14,109 nt of DNA from Flavobacteriaceae bacterium (GTDB taxonomy: Bacteria; Bacteroidota; Bacteroidia; Flavobacteriales; Flavobacteriaceae). The stretch spans positions 1 to 14,109 of the forward strand of contig JALRKI010000001.1 of the NCBI GenBank assembly GCA_023254815.1, read 5' to 3'. Shown piece after piece: positions 6,793-14,109 of the stretch. The notes below the pieces were generated by a model. It did no database searches and was not told the origin of the DNA. It was given only the letters and a program-made list of their open reading frames with translations. A program made the position numbers and the translations under genes. Within the stretch, counting starts at the first letter, position 1, and every line of letters starts with the position of its first letter.

Positions 6793-7575
6793 TTATTTTT
6801 TGTTTTTGACCAACAAATCCATTAATGAAATTGAAGCGTCTTCCATATCGTTTACGATACTGTCAATTTTTGCAATGATATAATTGTAAAATACTTGCAA
6901 TATAATAGCAACAACCAAACCAAAAACAGTTGTTAAAAGCGCTACCTTGATACCTCCGGCTACTAAAGAAGGCTGCATATCACCTGCCGCTTCGATTTTA
7001 TCGAAGGCTTGAATCATTCCAATTACTGTTCCCATGAAACCAAGCATAGGAGCCAAAGCGATAAAAAGAGAAATCCAAGAAACGTTTTTCTCAAGTTGTC
7101 CCATTTGAACACCACCGTAAGCCACAACAGCTTTCTCAGCCGCTTCTAAACTTTCATCGGCGCGATCAAGACCCTGATAAAAAATTGAAGCAACAGGACC
7201 TTTAGTGTTTCTGCAAACTTCTTTTGCAGCATTAACTCCACCAGAAGCCAAAGCGTCTTCTACTTCTTGAGTTAATTTTTTTGAGTTAGTAGTAGAAAGA
7301 TTTAAATAAATAATACGCTCAATTGCGATGGCCAATCCAAGGATCAAACACAACAAAACGACTCCCATAAATCCTGGGCCTCCTTCGATGAATCGCTTTT
7401 TAAGCTCTTGATGAAATCCAACGCTGGCAGTATCGTCAGCAGCTACAGTGTCAGCTGCAACAACGTCATCTTGAAGTTCCGTGGCTAGATTGTGTGTCGA
7501 AGAAAAAGCAAAAGAAGCAGAAGTGCCTGCAATCATCAAAGAAACCAAAAGAATAAGTGAAAATAAATTTTTCAT
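6793..7575 (-). CDS. exbB: MotA/TolQ/ExbB-family proton channel protein
   Basis: A 260-residue inner-membrane motor subunit that pairs with ExbD to couple proton flow to outer-membrane processes. I start it at the ATG 7575; the longer frame upstream runs through the tRNA-Ser gene and is not real. The N-terminus (MKNLFSLILLVSLMIAGTSASFA) is a signal-like helix followed by an acidic Ala/Asp linker (about 35-50), typical of Bacteroidota ExbB. Then come a helix at about 70-92 and a cytoplasmic domain. The conserved paired helices follow at about 166-190 (SLFIALAPMLGFMGTVIGMI, the diagnostic MotA_ExbB signature) and 209-233. It is first in the cluster exbB, 4-TM, exbD, exbD, beta-barrel. No tonB is in the window. 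Confidence 0.95.
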   Translation of the reverse strand: MKNLFSLILLVSLMIAGTSASFAFSSTHNLATELQDDVVAADTVAADDTASVGFHQELKKRFIEGGPGFMGVVLLCLILGLAIAIERIIYLNLSTTNSKKLTQEVEDALASGGVNAAKEVCRNTKGPVASIFYQGLDRADESLEAAEKAVVAYGGVQMGQLEKNVSWISLFIALAPMLGFMGTVIGMIQAFDKIEAAGDMQPSLVAGGIKVALLTTVFGLVVAIILQVFYNYIIAKIDSIVNDMEDASISLMDLLVKNKK

Positions 7576-7608
7576 GGTGGTGAATTTAATTAGTTTAAAA
7601 TTAGACGT

Positions 7609-7616
7609 TAAATATA
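7609..7616 (-). promoter_or_regulatory. Possible -7 element for the exbB cluster
   Basis: In the AT-rich gap between tRNA-Ser and exbB, the - strand reads TATATTTA, 7 of 8 matches to TAnnTTTG, 33 bp before the start codon. No clean -33 TTTG is visible. The region is so AT-rich that a chance match is quite possible. Confidence 0.22.
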
Positions 7617-7648
7617 TAAAAATTAAAGTGTGTACTAAAATAAATTTG

Positions 7649-7736
7649 CAGAGAGGAAGGGATTCGAACCCTCGATACGCTTTTGGCGTATACACACTTT
7701 CCAGGCGTGCGCCTTCGACCACTCGGCCACCTCTCT
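7649..7736 (-). tRNA. tRNA-Ser (anticodon GGA)
   Basis: On the - strand a class II tRNA folds. It has a 7-bp acceptor stem AGAGAGG/CCTCTCT (7736-7730 with 7656-7650), a D arm with GGCCGAGTGGTCGAAGGC, and an anticodon loop CTGGAAA (7704-7698) with anticodon GGA at 7702-7700. The long variable arm is typical of serine (TATACGC/GCGTAT), and the T arm contains GGTTCGAAT. The discriminator base is G at 7649. CCA is not encoded; the next bases read CAA. It reads UCC and UCU codons. It lies between ansA and exbB on the same strand, and is intact with no sign of use as an integration site. Confidence 0.97.
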
Positions 7737-7806
7737 AAATTTTACTTCAAAAGCGGTGCCAAGAAACAAAAAAAACGCTGATTACTCAAAAAATAAGTGT
7801 GCTATT

Positions 7807-8838
7807 TTAGCTGATTTCTCCAGCTATCGATTCTTCAAACTTCAATTTGAGATGCTGATAGTCACCTGGATCATTGGCCAATAAAAACATCAATTTGGTA
7901 ATTGCCGCTTCAGTAGTAATGTCTTTGCCTGATATTATTCCAATCCTTTTGAGTTCAACGCTGGTTCCGTACACTCCCATAGAAACTTCGCCACCAGAAC
8001 ATTGAGTAACATTGACTATAGGAAATCCTTTGTTTACCATGTCCTCGAGCAAATCAATAAACCAATTGGAGGTTGTAGTATTTCCAGAACCAAATGACTC
8101 CAGCACTACTCCTTTTAGGTCAGATTTTAATAAAACGGCCTCAACAAAATCTTTTGTAATACCTGGAAATAATTTCAGAATGCCAACAGAGCATTCCATA
8201 GATTTATAACTTTTGAAGGGCAATTGCCCCATATTTTTGAGTAAAATATCTGTTTGAACTTCCAAATGAACCCCCGAAGTAATCAGAGGAGGGTAGTTTG
8301 GCGAGTCGAATGCTTCAAATTGTTCTGCACTAATTTTAGTAGTGCGGTTGCCACGGTAAAGCTTGTATTCAAAATAGAGGCAAACTTCTCTTATACTAGG
8401 TTTACCGTTGGTGGTAAGTGATGCTATTTGAATTGCTGTAATCAAATTTTCTTTTGCATCGGTTCTCAAATCGCCAATGGGCAATTGGGATCCGGTTAGG
8501 ATAACGGCTTTATCGAGATGTTGTAGCAAAAAACTAAGGGCCGAAGCGGTGTAACTCATAGTATCGCTACCGTGCAAAATCACAAATCCATCGTAAGAAT
8601 GATATTTTTGATCAATGATCTCAACAATTTCAATCCAAACTTGAGGGTGCATGTCGGAAGAATCAATGGGTCGGGCAATGGCACAATGCTCAATATCGCA
8701 TTGGAGAAGTCTCAATTCAGGGATTTCGTCCAACACCTTTTGGAAGTCGAAAGGTTTTAAGCTACCACTAGGGTAATCGCGGCGCATGCCAATGGTCCCG
8801 CCAGTATAAATTAGCAATATTTTTGGCACGTTTATCAC
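7807..8838 (-). CDS. ansA: Type I (cytoplasmic) L-asparaginase
   Basis: Hydrolyses L-asparagine to aspartate and ammonia. The 343 residues and the lack of a signal peptide fit the type I cytoplasmic enzyme. Visible active-site motifs are YTGGTIGM (11-18) with Thr15 as likely nucleophile, DSSDM (59-63) for substrate binding, HGSDTM (89-94) with Asp92, and TGSQLP followed by RTDAKENL with Lys129. At the usual HGTDT position the sequence has Ser91 in place of Thr. The C-terminal regulatory-type domain ends with ITTEAAITKLMFLL. The start codon is GTG at 8838-8836, overlapping the tatD TGA in a GTGA arrangement, which points to translational coupling. tRNA-Ser lies 70 bp downstream. Confidence 0.95.
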   Translation of the reverse strand: MINVPKILLIYTGGTIGMRRDYPSGSLKPFDFQKVLDEIPELRLLQCDIEHCAIARPIDSSDMHPQVWIEIVEIIDQKYHSYDGFVILHGSDTMSYTASALSFLLQHLDKAVILTGSQLPIGDLRTDAKENLITAIQIASLTTNGKPSIREVCLYFEYKLYRGNRTTKISAEQFEAFDSPNYPPLITSGVHLEVQTDILLKNMGQLPFKSYKSMECSVGILKLFPGITKDFVEAVLLKSDLKGVVLESFGSGNTTTSNWFIDLLEDMVNKGFPIVNVTQCSGGEVSMGVYGTSVELKRIGIISGKDITTEAAITKLMFLLANDPGDYQHLKLKFEESIAGEIS

Positions 8839-9605
8839 CAGCAGTTAAAAATAAAGGATGCGTTTTCAGATGTCACTTCGATAATTTTTTTTCTCGGCTG
8901 ATTATAAATCGAGACCAATTTATCAATTACTTCGGAAATAAAGGCACTCTCGTTGCGTTTTCCTCGATAAGGAACTGGCGCCAAATAGGGTGAATCTGTT
9001 TCTAGGACAATATGCTTTAAAGGAATTTCATGCAAGAATTGGTCAATGCCTCCATTTTTAAATGTAACCACCCCACCTATTCCAAGCTTCATATTAAAGG
9101 AAATGGCTCTCTTCGCCTGCTCCAAGTTACCAGTAAAACAATGAAAAATGCCTCTCATTTTTGGATTGTTTTCTTGCTCCAGAAGTTTAAATATTTCATC
9201 GAAGGCTTCTCTGCAATGAATTACAATGGGGAGATCATAGGATTGGGCTAATTTAATTTGTTCAATAAACGCACGCCGTTGGAGGTCAAGAGTTGCTTTG
9301 TCCCAATACAAATCAATTCCTATTTCACCAATAGCAACAAAAGATTTTTTGGCCAACATGTTTCTGACATGCGCCAATTCCAAATCAACAGTTTCTGGCT
9401 TGACATGAGTGGGGTGAAGTCCCATCATTAAACGAATATTTTCGGGATATTTTTCCTCCAAGGCAAGCATGGCTGCCGTGTAGGTCGAGTCAATAGAGGG
9501 CAAGAAATGTCTGTAAATACCTAGCTCAAAGCCTCTGGATATTACCGCATCCCTATCTTGATCAAACTCTTCGACGTACAAATGTGTATGCGTATCTGTG
9601 ATCAT
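8835..9605 (-). CDS. tatD: TatD-family metal-dependent hydrolase (DNase)
   Basis: A TIM-barrel amidohydrolase-superfamily enzyme; characterised members are metal-dependent 3'-5' DNases acting in DNA repair or degradation. The 256 residues match the family. The metal and catalytic residues are all present in order: THTH at 5-8 near the N-terminus, GEIGID (about 94-99), VIHCREAF (about 127-134), FHCFTG (about 154-159), and ETDSPYLAPVPYRGKRN (about 202-218). It lies 33 bp downstream of sucB and overlaps ansA by 4 bp, so it is probably co-transcribed with ansA and may be read through from sucAB. TatD proteins are named after the Tat locus of E. coli but have no role in Tat export. Confidence 0.95.
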   Translation of the reverse strand: MITDTHTHLYVEEFDQDRDAVISRGFELGIYRHFLPSIDSTYTAAMLALEEKYPENIRLMMGLHPTHVKPETVDLELAHVRNMLAKKSFVAIGEIGIDLYWDKATLDLQRRAFIEQIKLAQSYDLPIVIHCREAFDEIFKLLEQENNPKMRGIFHCFTGNLEQAKRAISFNMKLGIGGVVTFKNGGIDQFLHEIPLKHIVLETDSPYLAPVPYRGKRNESAFISEVIDKLVSIYNQPRKKIIEVTSENASFIFNCW

Positions 9606-9638
9606 GATGTTTGGTTTAATCCAATGGATTGAATGCCA

Positions 9639-10850
9639 CTATAGCTCTAGTGCCTTTTTAATGTTGTTATCCATTAAAAATTCTTCTGGATTTTCTATAG
9701 CTTCTTTAACGGCCACCAGGAATCCAACGCTTTCGCGTCCATCAATAATGCGGTGATCGTATGACAACGCTAGGTACATGATAGGTCGAACTTCAACTTT
9801 TCCATTGATGGCAACTGGACGCTCAACAATGTTATGCATTCCAAGAATACCACTCTGAGGTGGATTAATAATTGGAGTCGAAAGCATACTGCCAAATACC
9901 CCTCCGTTAGAAATGGTAAATGTTCCTCCAGTCATTTCATCAACTGTAATTTGTCCTTCTCTGGCTCTAATCGCCAATCGCTTCACCTCTTCTTCAACAC
10001 CTTTAAAGGTCAATTTCTCGGCATGTCTAATTACGGGGACCATTAATCCTTTTGGACCCGAAACTGCGATGCTAATATCTTGAAAGTTGTAGGTTATCAT
10101 TTCTTGGCCGTCGATCATTGAATTAACCGCAGGGAACATCTTCAATGCTCTAACGGTTGCCAAGGTAAAAAAGCTCATAAATCCTAGTCCTACGTCGTGC
10201 TTTTTACTGAATTCATCCTTGTATTTCTTACGAATATCAAAAATAGCGGACATATCGACTTCGTTAAACGTTGTCAGCATTGCCGTCTCATTCTTAGCCT
10301 GTACTAACCGTTCGGCTACCTTTCTTCGCAGCATGGACAATTTTGTTCTGGTCGAATCTCTATCTGCTCCCACTGAATTTGAGCCCATTGAAGGAACTGC
10401 ATTCAATGCATCCTCCTTTGTAATTCGACCGTCACGACCTGTACCCTCGACGCTCGCTGAGTCTATACCTTTTTCCGAGAGGATTTTTTTAGCTGCAGGA
10501 CTTGCTGCTCCAGTGGCATAGGTGGTTGATGCAGGGGCATCTGGAATTACAACTGATGTAGCAGTTTTATTGTTAACCGCCACAGTTGAATTGGACATCC
10601 CCTCAGGCTTTGCGGCACTTGTATCAATCAAACAAACCACTTGACCAACAGCCACAGCTTCTCCTTCCTCCGCTTTGAGAGTGATGGTTCCACTAACCTC
10701 AGCAGGAAGTTCAAGTGTCGCCTTATCCGAGTCTACTTCAGCAATGGCTTGATCCTTTTCCACATAATCTCCATTGGCTACCAACCAAGTTGCAATTTCT
10801 ACTTCTGTTATCGATTCGCCCGGTGAAGGCACTTTCATTTCTACTATCAT
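9639..10850 (-). CDS. sucB: 2-oxoglutarate dehydrogenase E2 (dihydrolipoyllysine succinyltransferase)
   Basis: The core of the 2-oxoglutarate dehydrogenase complex: it carries the lipoyl arm and transfers succinyl to CoA. The 403 residues are of normal length. A single N-terminal lipoyl domain (about 1-76) has the lipoylated Lys43 in EVDSDKATLE. An Ala/Pro/Thr-rich flexible linker follows. The peripheral subunit-binding domain (about 115-150) has ASPAAKKILSEKGID and GTGRDGRITKEDAL. The C-terminal catalytic acyltransferase domain has the active-site SYDHRIIDG (His366, Asp370). It starts 24 bp after sucA, the standard sucA-sucB arrangement. One lipoyl domain, the EVDSDKA motif and the sucA neighbour favour succinyltransferase over pyruvate or branched-chain E2. 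Confidence 0.96.
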   Translation of the reverse strand: MIVEMKVPSPGESITEVEIATWLVANGDYVEKDQAIAEVDSDKATLELPAEVSGTITLKAEEGEAVAVGQVVCLIDTSAAKPEGMSNSTVAVNNKTATSVVIPDAPASTTYATGAASPAAKKILSEKGIDSASVEGTGRDGRITKEDALNAVPSMGSNSVGADRDSTRTKLSMLRRKVAERLVQAKNETAMLTTFNEVDMSAIFDIRKKYKDEFSKKHDVGLGFMSFFTLATVRALKMFPAVNSMIDGQEMITYNFQDISIAVSGPKGLMVPVIRHAEKLTFKGVEEEVKRLAIRAREGQITVDEMTGGTFTISNGGVFGSMLSTPIINPPQSGILGMHNIVERPVAINGKVEVRPIMYLALSYDHRIIDGRESVGFLVAVKEAIENPEEFLMDNNIKKALEL

Positions 10851-10874
10851 GAAATTGATATTATATTTTCAAAA

Positions 10875-13637
10875 TTATAAGTTTCTTTGATTATCCTTTG
10901 ACGCATCGAAAACGAAATCTATGACTTCTCTGTGCCGGCGTTGATATCTAACACTGCTTCCAGCTGCCGGTGCACCATATGGTCTTCGAGAAGCGATTCT
11001 GAAGGATCTGACAGGGTCAAAATTCATCAACAAATAGCCAAAAGCTCCCATATTTCTAGGCTCTTCCTGAGCCCAAACAAAATCTTTGACATGAGCGTAT
11101 TTTTCTAAAACAGTCATCAATTGGTCTTTAGGTAAGGGAAACAATTGTTCCAATCTGACCAACGCAACATCCATGCGCTCTCGTTTACTTCGCTCTGCTA
11201 ACAAATCGTAATAGAATTTCCCGGTCACAAACACAACTGTTTTTACTCGGCCAGAATCTACAAAAGAGTCATCAATTAGTTCCTGAAATTGACCATTAGC
11301 AAATTCATTGACAGACGATACCACCAAGGGATGCCTTAGCAAGCTCTTTGGAGTAAACACAATCAAAGGTTTGCGATAATTGGATTTCATTTGACGTCGC
11401 AGCAAATGAAATAAATTGGCTGGCGTGGTACAATCGGCGACAAACATATTGTCTTTGGCACACAATTGTAAAAAGCGTTCCATTCGGGCCGAAGAGTGCT
11501 CGGCGCCCTGTCCTTCATAGCCGTGAGGCAACAAAACGACCAAGCCATTTTGCAATTTCCATTTGTCTTCAGCTGACGAAACATACTGATCAAACATGAT
11601 TTGAGCACCATTGACAAAATCGCCAAACTGAGCTTCCCAAATGGTCAAAGTGTTTGGACTAGCCATGGCATAGCCATAGTCAAATCCAACCACACCATAC
11701 TCTGAAAGCAGCGAATTGTAAATTTGGAAGGCGCCCTTTTCTTTGCCAATTTTTTCCAACAATATGACTTCCTCTTCACTGTCTTCAACCTTAACAACCG
11801 CATGTCGATGAGAAAATGTCCCTCTTTCTACATCCTGACCTGAAATTCTGACTTGAAATCCTTCGTCTAACAAACTAGCATAAGCCAAATGTTCTCCCAT
11901 TGACCAATCCAATTGATTGTTGTCAAACATGTCTTGTCGCGATTCTACAAGTCGCTGAATTTTTTTTATGAATTTCTTGTCTTTGGGAAGATTAGACAAA
12001 ACTGATGTCAACTCCTTTAGTCTTGATTCAGGAAAAGAAGTATCGACAGTTTTTAACATTTCCTCTTCGGTTACTCGTGTTAATCCAGACCATTCTTCTT
12101 CCATGAAAGGAGTGATAATGGTCTTTTCAATTTTTCTTGAATCTTCTAACGCCTCTTCCAAAAAGTCTTTATAATCCTGCTCCATTTTGTCAATTTCAGC
12201 CCTTTGAATTGATCCTTCCGCGAGCAGTTTTTGAGAATATATCTCTAACGGATTCTGGTGATTTGCAATAGCCTTGTACAAGATAGGCTGAGTAAATTTA
12301 GGTTCATCCCCTTCATTGTGACCGTACTTTCTGTATCCAAGCAAATCAATAAAAACATCCCTGTTAAAAGTCATTCTGTAGTCTAAAGCAAACGTCATGG
12401 CGTGTACAACAGCCTCTACGTCGTCCGCATTGACATGAAGTACGGGCGACAACGTTACTTTTCCCACATCTGTGCAATAGGTGCTTGAACGTCCGTCCTT
12501 ATAATTGGTAGTAAATCCAATTTGATTATTGACCACAATGTGGATGGTTCCACCTGTTTTGTAGCCATCCAGATGAGCCATTTGAACCACTTCATACACA
12601 ACACCTTGCCCAGCAATGGCGGCATCACCGTGCACCAAGATGGGCAAAACAGTATGTTGGCCTTCCGTCCTATTATGATCAATTTTAGCCCTTGTAATTC
12701 CTTCAACTACAGGTCCAACAGTTTCCAAATGAGAAGGGTTGGGCGCAATATTCAAATGTATTTTCTTTCCGCTGTCGGTCTCTCTGTAACTGGTCCAGCC
12801 CAAGTGATACTTGACGTCTCCATCAAACACCTCCTGTTCATAGTCCTTACCATCAAATTCGCTAAAAATATCTCGAGGTGATTTGCCAAAAATATTAGTC
12901 AATACGTTCAATCTTCCTCGGTGAGCCATTCCCATAACAAATTCCTTAATGCCATAGTTCGCAGCACTTTCAATCAAGGCGTCAAGTGCTGGAATCAAGG
13001 ACTCCCCTCCCTCTAATGAAAATCGCTTTTGACCTACATATTTGGTATGTAAAAACTGCTCAAAAGAAACTGCCTGAGACAATTTTCTTAAGATATTTTT
13101 TTTTGTAGATATCGAAAATTTAGGATGATTGTCGTTGACATTCAGTCTTTTCTGAATCCATTCTACCTCCTCAGGATTTCTGATGTACATATATTCGACA
13201 CCAATGGCATCGCAATAAATGGATTCTAAATGATTTATAATATTGGTCAAGCTGGTCTTACCAATGCCCAAGATTGACCCGGCATCAAAATCAAGAGACA
13301 TGTCCTCGTCACTCAATCCAAACTGACCAATAGAAAGATCAGGGGTGTAAGTTCTGCGTTGGCGAACCGGATTGGTTTTGGTAAACAAATGACCTCTAGT
13401 TCGGTATGCATTGATGAGTTTGACCACTTGAAACTCCCTTTGAACCTTTTCTGGAATTTGCATCGACACTCCATCGCTGAGTTGGTTTTCCAGTCCGTAT
13501 TGTTCGGTACCAAAATCATACCCTTGGAAAAAGGCTCTCCAACTGGGTTCTACAGTATCAGGGTTGGTGAGGTATTGGTCGTAGAGCTCTGCAAAATAGG
13601 CAGTATGTGCCGCGTTTAAAAAAGAGTATTTGTCCAT
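10875..13637 (-). CDS. sucA: 2-oxoglutarate dehydrogenase E1 component
   Basis: Thiamine-diphosphate enzyme that decarboxylates 2-oxoglutarate and succinylates the lipoyl arm of SucB in the TCA cycle. At 920 residues it is full length. The N-terminal E2-binding segment FLNAAHTAYFAELYDQYL (about 6-23) is intact, which supports the start at 13637. Further features are the active-site MAHRGRLNVL (237-246), HLETVGPVVEG (303-313), and the ThDP/Mg motif GDAAIAGQG (337-345) ending in NNQIGFT (370-376). A transketolase-like pyrimidine-binding domain follows, with FDYGYAMASPNTLTIWEAQFGDF. The C-terminus has RPYGAPAAGSSVRYQRRH. It is upstream of sucB. The lpd (E3) gene is not in the window. Confidence 0.98.
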   Translation of the reverse strand: MDKYSFLNAAHTAYFAELYDQYLTNPDTVEPSWRAFFQGYDFGTEQYGLENQLSDGVSMQIPEKVQREFQVVKLINAYRTRGHLFTKTNPVRQRRTYTPDLSIGQFGLSDEDMSLDFDAGSILGIGKTSLTNIINHLESIYCDAIGVEYMYIRNPEEVEWIQKRLNVNDNHPKFSISTKKNILRKLSQAVSFEQFLHTKYVGQKRFSLEGGESLIPALDALIESAANYGIKEFVMGMAHRGRLNVLTNIFGKSPRDIFSEFDGKDYEQEVFDGDVKYHLGWTSYRETDSGKKIHLNIAPNPSHLETVGPVVEGITRAKIDHNRTEGQHTVLPILVHGDAAIAGQGVVYEVVQMAHLDGYKTGGTIHIVVNNQIGFTTNYKDGRSSTYCTDVGKVTLSPVLHVNADDVEAVVHAMTFALDYRMTFNRDVFIDLLGYRKYGHNEGDEPKFTQPILYKAIANHQNPLEIYSQKLLAEGSIQRAEIDKMEQDYKDFLEEALEDSRKIEKTIITPFMEEEWSGLTRVTEEEMLKTVDTSFPESRLKELTSVLSNLPKDKKFIKKIQRLVESRQDMFDNNQLDWSMGEHLAYASLLDEGFQVRISGQDVERGTFSHRHAVVKVEDSEEEVILLEKIGKEKGAFQIYNSLLSEYGVVGFDYGYAMASPNTLTIWEAQFGDFVNGAQIMFDQYVSSAEDKWKLQNGLVVLLPHGYEGQGAEHSSARMERFLQLCAKDNMFVADCTTPANLFHLLRRQMKSNYRKPLIVFTPKSLLRHPLVVSSVNEFANGQFQELIDDSFVDSGRVKTVVFVTGKFYYDLLAERSKRERMDVALVRLEQLFPLPKDQLMTVLEKYAHVKDFVWAQEEPRNMGAFGYLLMNFDPVRSFRIASRRPYGAPAAGSSVRYQRRHREVIDFVFDASKDNQRNL

Positions 13638-13670
13638 TAGTAATACTATCGCATGTAGCTCATTTGTCCC

Positions 13671-13689
13671 ACAAAAGTAAAACTTTTGT
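13671..13689 (-). promoter_or_regulatory. sucA promoter -7 element inside a perfect inverted repeat
   Basis: The - strand has TACTTTTG (13679-13672), a full match to the Bacteroidota -7 consensus TAnnTTTG, about 34 bp before the sucA ATG. It lies within ACAAAAGT-TTT-ACTTTTGT, an exact 8-3-8 inverted repeat that could be an operator. The upstream -33 TTG candidates are at poor spacing (14 or 23 bp), so the promoter call is moderate. Confidence 0.5.
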
Positions 13690-13780
13690 CAATCAATTCG
13701 GGCAATTTCATTGCTTTTCTGTGAAATAATTGAACCTGGATTTTTGAACTCTAAAATCCCTACTTCTACCAAACTCCAAC

Positions 13781-14109
13781 CTAGCTGGCTCTCCTCATCA
13801 ACCAAACGGCAAATTGCCGAAACTGCTCCTTGTTATCCTCATTCAAAGAAGTGTCTTCCAGAGCCTTTAAAGCCTTTTGAGTGTGTTCAACAATTCTCGA
13901 TTTCAAGACCTCATCGGCCTTGCTTTGGAGAAATAATGATTTGGCCAACTCTACTTTAGCCTTTGGAGATTCATGATTTTCAGTGAACAATTTTTTCAAG
14001 GTCATCGACTCTGAAGCATTGAGAAGCTCTATGGCTTTAAGGTAAAGAAACGTTTTTTTGTTTTCAATAATATCTCCTCCAACTTGCTTTCCAAAAGATT
14101 TTGGATCTC
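13781..14109 (-). CDS. Polyprenyl (isoprenyl) diphosphate synthase, C-terminal end (5' part outside window)
   Basis: The frame stays open from the window edge (last complete codon 14107-14105) to the TAG at 13783-13781, giving 108 residues. The ATG at 14005 is internal. The first visible residues, DPKSFGKQVGGDIIENKKTF, match the stretch just after the second Asp-rich motif of trans-isoprenyl diphosphate synthases (ddylDxxG.p...GK..GgDi..gK.T). This is followed by the all-alpha C-terminal region (LKALEDTSLNEDNKEQFRQFAVWLMRR). The family condenses IPP with allylic diphosphates to make farnesyl, geranylgeranyl or longer chains for quinones, carotenoids or cell-wall lipid carriers. Chain length cannot be judged from this end. 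It lies 143 bp upstream of sucA on the same strand; the gap holds the candidate sucA promoter. Confidence 0.85.
   Translation of the reverse strand, partial: DPKSFGKQVGGDIIENKKTFLYLKAIELLNASESMTLKKLFTENHESPKAKVELAKSLFLQSKADEVLKSRIVEHTQKALKALEDTSLNEDNKEQFRQFAVWLMRRAS

Noticed and set aside
7576..7722. A 49-residue N-terminal extension of exbB starting at 7722
   Set aside because: It is the read-through of the tRNA-Ser gene and the AT-rich leader; the true N-terminus is the signal-like MKNLFSLILL at 7575.
7649..7736. tRNA-Ser as a mobile-element attachment site
   Set aside because: The tRNA is complete, flanked by core genes, and no 3'-end duplicate or integrase is seen in the window.
7737..7806. 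Terminator after ansA or promoter of tRNA-Ser in the 70-bp gap
   Set aside because: T-rich runs are present, but I found no convincing stem before them and no TAnnTTTG with a spaced TTTG.
906..8838. A functional asparagine gene set (asnS with ansA)
   Set aside because: The genes are 5 kb apart on opposite strands with unrelated genes between; shared substrate alone is not evidence of a system.
10219..10521. 100-codon + strand open frame opposite sucB
   Set aside because: Antisense to the E3-binding and linker part of sucB; composition reflects the opposite strand.
12522..12881. 119-codon + strand open frame inside sucA
   Set aside because: It is antisense to the conserved ThDP-binding region of sucA, with no family resemblance or separate promoter; a coding shadow.

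Overview
The window looks like a conserved core-genome stretch of a Bacteroidota bacterium, most likely from the Flavobacteriales side of the phylum. I infer this from AT-rich DNA, a lack of obvious Shine-Dalgarno sequences, TAnnTTTG-like promoter elements, and a gene set typical of the phylum: ExbB/ExbD genes linked to a small membrane protein and a PorT-like beta-barrel, a TonB-less layout, a sigma-54 gene beside asparaginyl-tRNA synthetase, and adjacent sucA-sucB. I see no IS element, phage gene, CRISPR array or other sign of recent transfer.

Layout. Positions 1-4457 are read on the + strand: the C-terminal part of an RND/MMPL-type membrane transporter, asnS, rpoN (sigma-54), and a small multi-helix membrane protein resembling a degenerate PAP2 protein that starts directly after the rpoN stop. 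Positions 4454-14109 are read on the - strand. In transcription order they hold the C-terminal end of a polyprenyl (isoprenyl) diphosphate synthase cut by the window edge, sucA, sucB, tatD, ansA, tRNA-Ser(GGA), exbB, a four-helix membrane protein, two exbD genes, and an outer-membrane beta-barrel gene. The two blocks converge at 4454-4457, where the stop codons overlap. No gene-free stretch exceeds 150 bp.

How the genes work together. sucA and sucB encode E1 and E2 of the 2-oxoglutarate dehydrogenase complex (TCA cycle); E3 is not in the window. tatD and ansA follow closely and overlap by 4 bp, so they are probably co-transcribed with each other and perhaps with sucAB. The exbB, 4-TM, exbD, exbD, beta-barrel set is a compact envelope-energisation module: a proton-driven inner-membrane motor plus a putative outer-membrane partner. 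It is the least explained part of the window. Points worth a second look are a CxxC insertion in the first ExbD, the uncharacterised 4-TM protein between motor subunits, a terminator-like hairpin just before the beta-barrel gene, and a perfect inverted repeat on the likely sucA promoter. Most of the rest is ordinary housekeeping content, and I found no clear new system.
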